From Agrococcus sp. KRD186 (GTDB taxonomy: Bacteria; Actinomycetota; Actinomycetes; Actinomycetales; Microbacteriaceae): DNA of 64,000 nucleotides. The DNA lies in assembly GCF_017168255.1 (NCBI RefSeq), contig NZ_JABFAP010000001.1, positions 385,931-449,930 on the forward strand, written 5' to 3'. Positions 46,604 through 54,917 of the stretch are shown piece after piece (within the stretch, counting starts at the first letter, position 1; every line of letters starts with the position of its first letter). Under the pieces are notes generated by a model that saw only the letters and a list, made by a program, of their open reading frames with translations, did not search any database and was not told where the DNA came from. The translations under genes were made by a program, and so were the position numbers.

Positions 46604-47569
46604 GTGACACCCCAGCAGGCCGTCGACCGGCTGCTGCGACAGCTCGCCATCGAGCGCGGCCTCTCGCAGCACACGGTCGCCGCCTACCGCCGCGACCTCA
46701 CCGGCTACCTGGCGGTGCTCGAGGCACGCGGGGTGACGGATGCGTCGGCCATCACGGGCGAGGACGTCGCGGCGTTCCGCGGCTCGCTCGCCGACCGCGG
46801 CCTGGCCGCCTCCTCGGTGGCGCGGCACCTGTCGGCCGTGAAGGCGCTGCACCGCTGGCTCGTCGAGGAGCAGGTCGCGGAGGAGGACGTGGCGAAGGAG
46901 CAGCGGCCGCCGAAGCTGCCCTCCCGACTGCCGAAGGCGATCTCGGTGTCGCAGATGCAGCGGATGCTGGAAGTCGCCGGCGGGGACGCGGATGGCGCCG
47001 CCGATGGCGGCGCGGCCGACGCGAGCGCGGTCAGCGACGGCGCGGCGGTCGACCCGGCCCGGCTGCGCGACCGCGCCCTGCTCGAGCTGCTCTACGCCAC
47101 CGGCGCCCGCATCTCCGAGCTCATCGCGCTCGACGTCGACGACGTGGCCGCGATCGCGGAGCACGGGCTGCTGCGCGTCACCGGCAAGGGCACGAAGCAG
47201 CGGCTGGTGCCGGTGGGCTCCTATGCGCGGGCGGCGACGGATGCGTGGCTGGTGCGGGGGAGGGCGGCGTTCGCCGCGAAGGGGCGCGGCACGCCCGCGC
47301 TGCTGCTCGGTGCCCGGGGCGGGCGCCTGAGCCGCCAGGCGGCGTGGGAGATCATCCAGCGGGTGGCCGAGGAGGCCGGGGTGACGGGCGTCTCGCCGCA
47401 CACCTTCCGCCACTCCTTCGCGACCCACCTGCTGGAGGGCGGCGCCGACGTGCGCGTGGTGCAGGAGCTGCTCGGCCACGCCTCGGTGGCGACCACGCAG
47501 ATCTACACGCATGTCACCGCCGACACGCTGCGCGACATGTACACGACGGCGCACCCGCGGGCGCGCTGA
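46604..47569 (+). CDS. xerD: tyrosine recombinase XerD
   Basis: Resolves chromosome dimers at dif with XerC and FtsK. SAM-like core-binding domain (residues 1-95), then the catalytic domain with Arg in [26 protein letters not shown] (H-x-x-R), and the nucleophile Tyr in [15 protein letters not shown]. 321 aa, slightly long because an Ala/Asp/Gly-rich insert (~25 residues, near 125-150) links the domains. The start is GTG. Confidence 0.94.
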   Translation: MTPQQAVDRLLRQLAIERGLSQHTVAAYRRDLTGYLAVLEARGVTDASAITGEDVAAFRGSLADRGLAASSVARHLSAVKALHRWLVEEQVAEEDVAKEQRPPKLPSRLPKAISVSQMQRMLEVAGGDADGAADGGAADASAVSDGAAVDPARLRDRALLELLYATGARISELIALDVDDVAAIAEHGLLRVTGKGTKQRLVPVGSYARAATDAWLVRGRAAFAAKGRGTPALLLGARGGRLSRQAAWEIIQRVAEEAGVTGVSPHTFRHSFATHLLEGGADVRVVQELLGHASVATTQIYTHVTADTLRDMYTTAHPRAR

Positions 47570-47572
47570 GCG

Positions 47573-48262
47573 TCAACGGACGAAACCTTCGCGCAGGCGG
47601 CCTCCGGCGCGCTCGAGCTCGTGCCCCGCCGCGATGCCGAACGCGCTCGCATCGCCGGCGAGCAGCGGTGCTGCCAGCGCGTTCGCGCGATCCGGGCTCC
47701 ACGCCCGCAGGCGACGCACCAGGTGCTTGCCGCGTCCGAGCCAGCGGCCGTTCGCCAGCAGTGCGAGCGCAGCGACATCTTCGAACAGGCACGCCATGAT
47801 CGTGCGCTGCTCGAGCGCGTCGTGCGCGTCGAGGAGATCATCGAGGAGATCCGTGACCGCATAGCGCATGAGATCGAGGCGTCGGCGGTCGACGACCGGC
47901 CCGCGGGCGAGCACTGCTGCCCAGTCCGGCCGGAGCCGCAGCAGGGTCGGTCCTGTGAGGACCGCGGTGCCTCCGACGAGCATGTCGACGATGACTGGCC
48001 GCGCCTCCTCGACCCCGCGGTTCGCCCAGCGGTCGAATCCCGCCTCGGTGTACGCGAACACCTCCATCGCCTCGCCCTCGAAGGCGTAGTTCGCCGCAAG
48101 GGAGTCTGCGTCGCCGAGCATTCCCTCGGGCCCGAGGACCAGCAGGTCGATGTCGCTGGTGGCGGTGCGCCGTCCGCTCGCGGTGCTGCCCGCGACGACT
48201 GCGCTGTCGGCGCCGGGGAACTCCTGCTCGACGAAGCGGCGGGCGATCTCGAGGTGCTGCAT
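47573..48262 (-). CDS. nucleotidyltransferase-domain protein (KNTase-like)
   Basis: A 229-aa protein with the polymerase-beta-fold nucleotidyltransferase motif [19 protein letters not shown] (GS...DxD), then a helical domain (ALEQRTIMACLFEDVAALALLANGRW). It resembles aminoglycoside nucleotidyltransferases and MNT-type antitoxins, but no HEPN partner is adjacent. The substrate is unknown. The ATG at 48262 starts right at the conserved domain. It converges on xerD with three bases between stops. Confidence 0.78.
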   Translation of the reverse strand: MQHLEIARRFVEQEFPGADSAVVAGSTASGRRTATSDIDLLVLGPEGMLGDADSLAANYAFEGEAMEVFAYTEAGFDRWANRGVEEARPVIVDMLVGGTAVLTGPTLLRLRPDWAAVLARGPVVDRRRLDLMRYAVTDLLDDLLDAHDALEQRTIMACLFEDVAALALLANGRWLGRGKHLVRRLRAWSPDRANALAAPLLAGDASAFGIAAGHELERAGGRLREGFVR

Positions 48263-48292
48263 GGGGCGACGATACCGGCGTAGCGTGTGCGC

Positions 48293-48676
48293 ATGATCAC
48301 GATCGATGCCATCGGCATGGTGGCGCAGGACATGCCCGCGACGCTGGCGTTCTATCGGGCGCTCGGCCTCGACATCCCGGCGGAGGCGGACGACGAGCCG
48401 CATGCCGAGGCGACGCTGCCCGGTGGGCTGCGGCTCATGTGGGACACCGAGGCGACCATCCGCTCGTTCGACCCCGACTACCGGCGTGAGCCCGGCCAGA
48501 GCCACACGCTCGCCGCCCGCTGCGACAGCGCGGCGGAGGTCGACGCGACCGTCGCGCGGCTCGTGGGGCTCGGCCACCGGGTCGTGCGGGAGCCGTGGGA
48601 CGCCGCGTGGGGGCAGCGCTACGCGACGGTCGCCGACCCGGACGGCCGCGGCGTCGACCTCTACGCCGCGCTCTGA
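48293..48676 (+). CDS. VOC-family (glyoxalase-like) protein
   Basis: A 127-aa vicinal-oxygen-chelate protein: paired beta-alpha-beta modules, starting ITIDAIGMVAQDMPATLAFYRALG and ending YATVADPDGRGVDLYA. The substrate is not predictable. It diverges from the nucleotidyltransferase gene with a 30-base gap. The ATG at 48293 is preferred over the GTG two codons upstream. Confidence 0.82.
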   Translation: MITIDAIGMVAQDMPATLAFYRALGLDIPAEADDEPHAEATLPGGLRLMWDTEATIRSFDPDYRREPGQSHTLAARCDSAAEVDATVARLVGLGHRVVREPWDAAWGQRYATVADPDGRGVDLYAAL

Positions 48677-48709
48677 GTGGCGCGGCCGCGCGGGCGCTAT
48701 GGTCTGGTC

Positions 48710-49735
48710 ATGAGCATCGCCGCTTTCGACCGATACCCGCTGACCTTCGGGCCGAGCCCCGTGCATCCGCTCGACAACCTGACCAAGCATCTCGGCGGCG
48801 CGGCGGTCTGGGCCAAGCGGGAGGACGTGAGCTCGGGCCTCGCGTTCGGCGGCAACAAGACCCGCAAGCTCGAGTACATCGTGCCCGACGTGCTCGCCTC
48901 CGGTGCCGACACGCTCGTGTCGATCGGCGGCTACCAGTCGAACCACACCCGGCAGGTGGCCGCGGTGGCCGCGAAGCTGGGCCTCAAGTGCCGGCTGGTG
49001 CAGGAGCGCTGGGTCGACTGGGACGACCCGGTGAACGACAAGGTCGGCAACCTGCTGCTCTCGCGCATCATGGGCGCCGACTCACGGCTCGACGCGGCAG
49101 GCTTCGACATCGGCATCCGCTCCTCGTGGGAGGAGGCGCTCGCGGAGGTCGAGGCGGCAGGCGGCACGCCCTACGGCATCCCCGACGGCGCCAGCGAGCA
49201 CCCGTTCGGCGGGCTCGGCTTCGCCAACTGGGCCTACGAGGTGGCCGAGCAGGAGCGCGAGCTGGGCGTCTTCTTCGACACGATCGTGGTCTGCACGGTG
49301 ACCGGCTCGACCCACGCGGGCATGATCGCCGGGTTCGCCGCCCTGGAGGACGCAGGCGGGCGACCGCGCCGCGTGCTCGGCATCGACGCATCCGCCACCA
49401 TCGACAAGACGCGCGACCAGGTGGCCCGCATCGCCCGGCACACCGCGCAGCTCATCGGCCTCGAGCGCGATTTGCGCGACGACGAGATCACCGTGCTCGA
49501 GGGCTGGGCCGGCGACCTCTACGGCATCCCGGTGGCGTCGACGGTGGATGCGATCCTCACGACCGGCAGGACCGAGGGCATGATCATCGACCCGGTCTAC
49601 GAGGGCAAGTCGATGGCGGGGCTCATCGATCTGGTGCGCTCGGGCGCGATCGCGAAGGGCTCGACGGTGCTCTACGCCCACCTCGGCGGCCAGCCTGCGC
49701 TCAACGCCTACTCGGGCATCTTCCCCTGGAGCTGA
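48710..49735 (+). CDS. acdS: 1-aminocyclopropane-1-carboxylate deaminase
   Basis: A PLP fold-type II enzyme that opens ACC, the ethylene precursor, to 2-oxobutyrate and ammonia. The PLP lysine is K50 in [11 protein letters not shown]297-E298 in [11 protein letters not shown] match the Tyr-Glu pair that distinguishes ACC deaminases from D-cysteine desulfhydrases. [15 protein letters not shown] is conserved. 341 aa. Such genes let plant-associated bacteria lower host ethylene. A broken relative lies 2.4 kb downstream. Confidence 0.9.
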   Translation: MSIAAFDRYPLTFGPSPVHPLDNLTKHLGGAAVWAKREDVSSGLAFGGNKTRKLEYIVPDVLASGADTLVSIGGYQSNHTRQVAAVAAKLGLKCRLVQERWVDWDDPVNDKVGNLLLSRIMGADSRLDAAGFDIGIRSSWEEALAEVEAAGGTPYGIPDGASEHPFGGLGFANWAYEVAEQERELGVFFDTIVVCTVTGSTHAGMIAGFAALEDAGGRPRRVLGIDASATIDKTRDQVARIARHTAQLIGLERDLRDDEITVLEGWAGDLYGIPVASTVDAILTTGRTEGMIIDPVYEGKSMAGLIDLVRSGAIAKGSTVLYAHLGGQPALNAYSGIFPWS

Positions 49736-49818
49736 GCGGGGTCGGTCACAGGATGAGAAGAGCCTGGTTGGCCGACCGAGGGCGGAGGCAGCACTGGTCG
49801 GTCGTAGACGGCTTCGTA

Positions 49819-50748
49819 TCAGTACCGAGCCCGTTGCAACCAAGCGGTGATGGACGCTGCCATGGCGACCGCACAGAGCAGACCGCCGATGGCTAAGCCC
49901 AGCATCGGACTCGGCCCGAGGATCGCCATTGGGCGGAACGAACCGGTGAACTCCAAGATGTCCCGACCAACAACCAAGATGAGGTTCCGCGGGTCCAATG
50001 GGCCGAGGATCGGTATCAGGAAGTAGGCGAGCACCAAGCCGGACATGGTGAATGCACGCTCGCGGGCCCAAGACGCGATCGCGAAGGCCGCAAGCCCGAA
50101 CACCCCGCCGACGCCGAGCGAGTAGGCGATGGACAACAAGATCCCGCCGTCGATGCGCGGCGTTGCGGCTGTGACGCCTGAGTCGCCAGCCACGCCTGGG
50201 ACGAGCAACGTCGCGATTGCGCCTGCTGCGGAGGAAGCCGCGAGGGTTGCCAGGCAGGTCAGGAAGACGAGCAGCAGCAGCGTCATCGTCTTTGCAGCAA
50301 CGAAGGCGACGAGGCCCGACTGGGGCCAGCGAACGCGAATGGACCGACTCCGCGCGTCGTGCGTTGCAAGGCCCACGCCCAGCAGCATGCCGAGGACGGG
50401 GAAGAAGAGGACGGTGGACAGCGCAATCGCTGAGCGCGCAGAGCCAAGAGCCGACATGTTGCCAAGTGCGACCGACGCGCGGTCGTAGTCGTATCGCAGC
50501 GGGTTGTTGGTGATCTCAGCCCCGCCGGGCCCGGTCTCGATCGACACTGGCGCTTGCAAAGCGGCCTCAACGGACTCTCCGGCCTGCTCATACTCCTCAA
50601 CCGTGGCGAGGAACTGGCCGACCTCAGCGGACGCGAAACTCGAGTTGGAGACAGTGTTCCAGCCTGTTGCGGCTGCCGCTGCGAGCAACAGCACGAGAAT
50701 GAGTTTTGAGTTCCACGCCCACCTCAACTCACGGCGGATCTCACTCAT
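49819..50748 (-). CDS. ABC transporter permease (ABC-2-like)
   Basis: A 309-aa membrane protein. One helix near residues 15-30, a ~70-residue external loop, then about five more helices ending in an Ala/Gly-rich pair. Topology fits an ABC-2-type exporter subunit; no close family is recognised. The ATG at 50748 overlaps the ATPase stop by eight bases. Last gene of the minus-strand cassette. The region looks less GC-rich than the core genes around it. Confidence 0.8.
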   Translation of the reverse strand: MSEIRRELRWAWNSKLILVLLLAAAAATGWNTVSNSSFASAEVGQFLATVEEYEQAGESVEAALQAPVSIETGPGGAEITNNPLRYDYDRASVALGNMSALGSARSAIALSTVLFFPVLGMLLGVGLATHDARSRSIRVRWPQSGLVAFVAAKTMTLLLLVFLTCLATLAASSAAGAIATLLVPGVAGDSGVTAATPRIDGGILLSIAYSLGVGGVFGLAAFAIASWARERAFTMSGLVLAYFLIPILGPLDPRNLILVVGRDILEFTGSFRPMAILGPSPMLGLAIGGLLCAVAMAASITAWLQRARY

Positions 50749-51442
50749 GGAACGAGTCGTACGTCTCTTCAAGGCTCGCCGTCCTCTCGTAGTGCGCAGT
50801 CCCGTCGTGCAGCACACCGTCCTTCAGGATGTAGAGGCGGTCGGCAAACCCTTCGAACACGGCAAGATCATGGCCGGATGCGATGACCGTGCGGCCGGAG
50901 TCGACGACAGACTCGAGCGCACCCCGCACGCGCGCTCGAGTCGACCGGTCAAGACCGTTGCTGAATTCATCCAGCAGCAGGACCTTGGCGCTGCTCGCCA
51001 CAGCGATGGCGATGAGCACCAGCCGCGTTTGGCCAGCGGAGAGCCTGCCAGCGCGCGCAACCAAGAGGTCTTTCGGGAGCAGGCTCCGCACTGTTGGCGA
51101 GGATGCCGCTGTCCCATCGTTCAATTGGTACTCGATGTTCTTGGCCACCGTCCAAGTCGGATACATCGTCGATTCGTCGAAGACGCCGAAGATGTCGCCG
51201 CCAGCGAGCGACCGCCCGCTCATTGCGCCCCCGAACCGCACGGAGCCACTGAAGGACTCCAGTCCGAGCATGCATTTGAACAGCGTCGTCTTGCCCGAGC
51301 CATTCTCGCCGAGAATCGCGACGACATGCCCCGACGGGAAGCTAGCGGAGGCCCCGTTGAGAACCGACCGCTGGTAAGCCTTGCTCAACTCCTCGATGAT
51401 GAGGTCAGGGGACTCATCCGCTGCGGTCAGTTGATCCACCAC
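50741..51442 (-). CDS. ABC transporter ATP-binding protein
   Basis: A 233-aa ATPase: Walker A GENGSGKTT, signature LSAGQTRLV (LSAGQ instead of LSGGQ), Walker B VLLLDEFSNGLD and a switch His in ASGHDLAVF. It pairs with the permease to form an exporter or membrane-extraction machine. The start is GTG at 51442, 16 bases inside the end of the secreted-protein gene, so the three genes are translationally coupled. Confidence 0.88.
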   Translation of the reverse strand: MVDQLTAADESPDLIIEELSKAYQRSVLNGASASFPSGHVVAILGENGSGKTTLFKCMLGLESFSGSVRFGGAMSGRSLAGGDIFGVFDESTMYPTWTVAKNIEYQLNDGTAASSPTVRSLLPKDLLVARAGRLSAGQTRLVLIAIAVASSAKVLLLDEFSNGLDRSTRARVRGALESVVDSGRTVIASGHDLAVFEGFADRLYILKDGVLHDGTAHYERTASLEETYDSFHE

Positions 51443-52023
51443 CCGTTGTACGCCCCGCTCTTCTGGACGTCAATGCGAGCGGTTGACGTCCAGTTGTACA
51501 CGTTCGCGTTACCCCACGGCGTGGGAACGCCTGCACCGACCATGTAGCGACCGCGCCAGCTGTGCTTGGACGACGTCGTAGAGATGCGACTCGTGCCCAA
51601 CGCTGTGACGTTGTTCGGGAAGATCGCGCCGGTGCTCTGGTAGCCGGAGCTGGAGAGGATGGTGTACCCGGTGTAGCGCCAGTAGACGCGCTCGTCCGCC
51701 CAGGCCAACCACGATCCGCGATAGAGGCTGACTTCCATGCTGTAGGTCGCTTGCGTCGACGCCATGCCGTTTGTCGTCGCCATGCCAGTCGGCGCTACTC
51801 GCGCCACGCCGGACGTTGAGTGCGCGTTCGCAGTCCAAGCGTCGATGACCTGCAACTGTTCTGCCGTCAGCCCCTCGACTTCGGCGGGTTCGTCGGGGCT
51901 GCTCGCGAAGGCAGCCTCCGGGATGAGGATCGAACTCGTCAGTACCATGAAGCCGGAGATCAGGCCGATCAGAGCCAACGGTCGACGCCTCGCGTGCGTC
52001 GCCGGTTCTTCATAGTTGTGCAT
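51427..52023 (-). CDS. secreted Trp-rich protein, unknown family
   Basis: A 198-aa protein with a basic n-region (THARRRP), a hydrophobic core (LALIGLISGFMVLTSS) and a likely signal-peptidase site AFA-SS near residue 41. The mature part has a short acidic helical segment, then a beta-rich domain of about 110 residues with at least eight Trp and many Tyr/Ser/Thr and no Cys. It ends NGWWIN. I do not recognise a family; it loosely recalls small secreted beta-sandwich bacteriocins, but this is unproven. Start ATG with GGAGAG. First gene of the ABC cassette. Confidence 0.8.
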   Translation of the reverse strand: MHNYEEPATHARRRPLALIGLISGFMVLTSSILIPEAAFASSPDEPAEVEGLTAEQLQVIDAWTANAHSTSGVARVAPTGMATTNGMASTQATYSMEVSLYRGSWLAWADERVYWRYTGYTILSSSGYQSTGAIFPNNVTALGTSRISTTSSKHSWRGRYMVGAGVPTPWGNANVYNWTSTARIDVQKSGAYNGWWIN

Positions 52024-52071
52024 AATCTCTCCATTGAGGTTGCAGAATCACGGAACTCGCGATTTGCGCGA

Positions 52072-52100
52072 ACTGTAGCATTCGGGCGTTGTCTCGGCAA
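52072..52100 (-). promoter_or_regulatory. candidate promoter of the secreted-protein/ABC cassette
   Basis: On the minus strand TTGCCG (52100-52095) and TACAGT (52077-52072) are 17 bases apart, about 50 bases before the ATG of the secreted protein. Confidence 0.5.
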
Positions 52101-52140
52101 CAGACCGGTGAGATGATCCACGCCGAAGGGCCTTTTCGGC

Positions 52141-52281
52141 CTCGCTGCTCTAACGCATCACGGGCGCCGACGGCCGCCTCGAGGCGGCGGAGTTCGACAT
52201 CGGCATGGGCTCCTCCTGGGAGGAAGCGTTCGGTCGAGGCTGCCGACGGCATCCGTCTATGGCATCGTCGCCTGGAGCTGA
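52141..52281 (+). pseudogene. decayed acdS-like fragment
   Basis: 52141-52237 aligns base for base with 49051-49147 of acdS; the translation RITGADGRLEAAEFDIGMGS matches [24 protein letters not shown] (52151) replaces a Ser codon. After about 52245 the sequence jumps to the acdS end: TATGGCATC...GCCTGGAGCTGA parallels GGCATCTTCCCCTGGAGCTGA. About 560 internal bases are missing. It is diverged, not a recent copy. The gap 52024-52520 otherwise holds only short GC hairpins near 52308-52420. Confidence 0.85.
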
Positions 52282-52520
52282 GGGTCGCGTCACTGGGAGG
52301 GGAGAGTCGGCCGGAAGGCCGAATCCAGCCTCTGCTCGGAAGGGCCGCCGAGATCTCCTCTGCTCGTGACGCGCGGCGGCTCAGGATGCGCGGCGTCGGG
52401 GCGGCCCTTCGGGCCTCCTCGACGAGCGCATCAGGCAGGGGCGAGCCTCAACCAGAGGTTGAGATACACGCCGCGCCGGGCTACCGGGGGAAGTCGGCGG
52501 GGGTTCCTAGACTCGGAACC

Positions 52521-53399
52521 GTGAGCAACAGCACCGAGACCCTGGCCGGCATGGAGGCGCCCACGCTCGGGCCGACCGGGCGTGCGGTGCAGGAGTTCCC
52601 CGTGCCTGCGCCGCTGAAGTCGCACGGCCCCGCGCGCATCATCACGATGTGCAACCAGAAGGGCGGCGTCGGCAAGACGACCACCTCGATCAACCTGGGC
52701 GCCGCCGTCGCCGAGTACGGCCGCCGCGTGCTGGCCGTCGACTTCGACCCGCAGGGCGCGCTGAGCGCGGGCCTGGGCGTCGACAACCACGACGCGACCA
52801 CGATCTACGACCTGCTGCTCAACCCCAAGATCGACCCCCGCGAGGCGATCCAATCGACCTCGGTCGAGGGGCTCGACGTGATCCCCGCCAACATCGACCT
52901 GTCGGCGGCCGAGGTGCACCTCGTCAACGAGGTCGCCCGCGAGCAGATCCTCGCCCGGGTTCTGCGCCGCGTCGCCGACGACTACGACCTCATCCTGATC
53001 GACTGCCAGCCCTCGCTCGGCCTGCTCACCGTGAACGCGCTCACCGCCGCGCACGGCGTGCTCATCCCGCTCGAGAGCGAGTACTTCGCCCTCCGCGGCG
53101 TCGCGCTCCTGAAGGAGACGATCGAGAAGGTGCAGGACCGCCTGAACCCGGCGCTGCAGCTTGACGGCATCCTGGTCACGATGTTCGACTCCCGCACCCT
53201 GCACGCACGCGAGGTCATGGAGCGTGTGGTCGAGACCTTCGGCGACACCGTGCTCGACACCGTCATCCGCCGCACCGTGAAGTTCCCCGACGCATCCGTC
53301 GCCGGGGTGCCCGTGACGCAGTTCGCGCCCGAGCACGCCGCCGCAGAGGTGCACCGCCAGCTCGCGCGCGAGCTGATCGCCCGCGGCGCCATCGCCTGA
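52521..53399 (+). CDS. ParA-family ATPase next to scpAB
   Basis: A 292-aa ParA/MinD-like ATPase with the deviant Walker A KGGVGKTTTS, DFDPQGALSAG and LIDCQPSLGLLT. No parB is adjacent, so it is the orphan ParA that precedes scpA in actinobacteria (Rv1708 slot), not the main partition ATPase. It probably helps chromosome organisation together with condensin. The start is GTG at 52521. Confidence 0.9.
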   Translation: MSNSTETLAGMEAPTLGPTGRAVQEFPVPAPLKSHGPARIITMCNQKGGVGKTTTSINLGAAVAEYGRRVLAVDFDPQGALSAGLGVDNHDATTIYDLLLNPKIDPREAIQSTSVEGLDVIPANIDLSAAEVHLVNEVAREQILARVLRRVADDYDLILIDCQPSLGLLTVNALTAAHGVLIPLESEYFALRGVALLKETIEKVQDRLNPALQLDGILVTMFDSRTLHAREVMERVVETFGDTVLDTVIRRTVKFPDASVAGVPVTQFAPEHAAAEVHRQLARELIARGAIA

Positions 53400-53407
53400 C
53401 GTGGGCT

Positions 53408-54259
53408 GTGCCATCGCCTGACGCGGCCGACGCCGCACCCGCCGAGGCGGAGACGTCGGGCGCCGCCGACGAGACGGGCGGCTTCCGCCTCGCGCTCGAC
53501 AACTTCGACGGGCCCTTCGACCTGCTGCTGACGCTCATCGGCAACCGCTCGATGGATGTCACCGAGATCGCGCTCAGCCGCGTCACGAACGACTTCATCG
53601 CCTACGTGCGCACGCTCGACACGCAGGAGGAGCTCGAGCAGGCGAGCGAGTTCATCGTCGTCGCCGCGACGCTGCTCGACCTCAAGATCGCCTCGCTGCT
53701 GCCCGCCGGCGACGTCGTCGACAGCGAGGACGTCGCGCTGCTCGAGGCCCGCGACCTGCTCTTCGCGCGGCTGCTGCAGTACCGCGCGTTCAAGCAGGCG
53801 GCGCTGTGGGCCGCCGAGCGCATCGGCGCGGAGTCGAGCCGCCACGCCCGCTCGGTGCGGCTCGAGGACCGCTTCCGGCAGCGCACGCCCGAGCTGCGGT
53901 GGACGCTCTCGGCCGACGACTTCGCAGCCCTCGCGCTGCTGGCGCTCACGCCCAAGGAGATCCCGACCGTCGGGCTCACGCACCTGCACGCGCCGCTCGT
54001 GTCGATCCGCGAGCAGGCCGCGCACATCGTCTCGATGCTGCGCTCGAAGGGCACCACCACGTTCCGCGAGCTGATCGCCGGCGAGGCCACTCGCGGGGTC
54101 ATCGTCGCGCGCTTCCTCGCGGTGCTCGAGCTCTACCGCCACGCCGCGATCACCTTCGAGCAGCTCGAGCCGCTCGGCGAGCTCTCGCTCAGCTGGACGG
54201 GCCACGACTTCCGCGACGAGGACCTCGTGAGCTTGGGGGCAGACTATGACCATGCCTGA
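53408..54259 (+). CDS. scpA: segregation and condensation protein A
   Basis: The kleisin subunit of bacterial condensin (SMC-ScpAB). 283 aa. LDNFDGPFDLLLTLIGNRSMDVTEIALS is the N-terminal SMC-head-binding part, and the C-terminal winged helix contains TTFRELIAGEATRGVIVARFLAVLEL. The start is GTG at 53408, created within a short duplication of the parA end. scpB overlaps its 3' end. Confidence 0.94.
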   Translation: MPSPDAADAAPAEAETSGAADETGGFRLALDNFDGPFDLLLTLIGNRSMDVTEIALSRVTNDFIAYVRTLDTQEELEQASEFIVVAATLLDLKIASLLPAGDVVDSEDVALLEARDLLFARLLQYRAFKQAALWAAERIGAESSRHARSVRLEDRFRQRTPELRWTLSADDFAALALLALTPKEIPTVGLTHLHAPLVSIREQAAHIVSMLRSKGTTTFRELIAGEATRGVIVARFLAVLELYRHAAITFEQLEPLGELSLSWTGHDFRDEDLVSLGADYDHA

Positions 54260-54917
54260 GACCGAGACGCAGACAGCGACGCAGACACAGGCGGATGCGT
54301 CGGCGCAGCAGGGCGAGGAGGTCACCGAGGCCGCGGCCCCGGTGGAGGACCGCTCGCACCTGCCGCTCGAGCGCCGCATCGAGGCGATCCTGATGGTCGC
54401 CGACGAGCCGCAGGGCGCCGTGCACCTCGCGACCGCGCTGCGCGCGCCGGTCAAGCAGGTGAAGGCGGCGATCGAGGCGCTCCGCGACGACTACGACGGC
54501 AAGCCGGTGGGGGATCGGCCGGCAGGCCCCGAGCGCGGCTTCGAGCTGCGCGAGGTGGGCGGCGGCTGGCGCATCTACGTGCGCGACGCCTACGACGTCG
54601 ACGCCGCCGACTTCGTGCTGACGCAGACGCCCACGAAGCTCTCGCAGGCGGCGCTCGAGACGCTCGCCGTGATCGCCTACAAGCAGCCCATCACGCGCGG
54701 CGCCGTCGCGGCCATCCGCGCCGTCAACGTCGACTCGGTGGTGCGCACGCTGCTCGGCCGCGGGCTCATCCGCGAAGCCTTCGCCGACAGCGAGACCGGC
54801 GCCATCAACTACGAGACCACCGAGCTGCTGCTGACGCAGCTCGGCCTGAACTCGCTCGACGAGCTGCCGCCGATCTCGCCGCTGCTGCCCGACGGCGAAG
54901 AGGATATGTTCGCATGA
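54246..54917 (+). CDS. scpB: segregation and condensation protein B
   Basis: The winged-helix KITE subunit that dimerises and binds ScpA. 223 aa, with an acidic Thr/Gln/Glu N-terminus and the core LPLERRIEAILMVADEPQ ... ETLAVIAYKQPITRGAVAAIRAV. It overlaps scpA by 14 bases; an ATG two codons later is an alternative start. Confidence 0.94.
   Translation: MTMPETETQTATQTQADASAQQGEEVTEAAAPVEDRSHLPLERRIEAILMVADEPQGAVHLATALRAPVKQVKAAIEALRDDYDGKPVGDRPAGPERGFELREVGGGWRIYVRDAYDVDAADFVLTQTPTKLSQAALETLAVIAYKQPITRGAVAAIRAVNVDSVVRTLLGRGLIREAFADSETGAINYETTELLLTQLGLNSLDELPPISPLLPDGEEDMFA

Noticed and set aside
52024-52140. Mobile-element ends or att site flanking the ABC cassette
   Set aside because: I looked for inverted or direct repeats shared with 49736-49818 and found only weak GTCGGTC-type matches; no transposase or integrase gene is present in the cassette.
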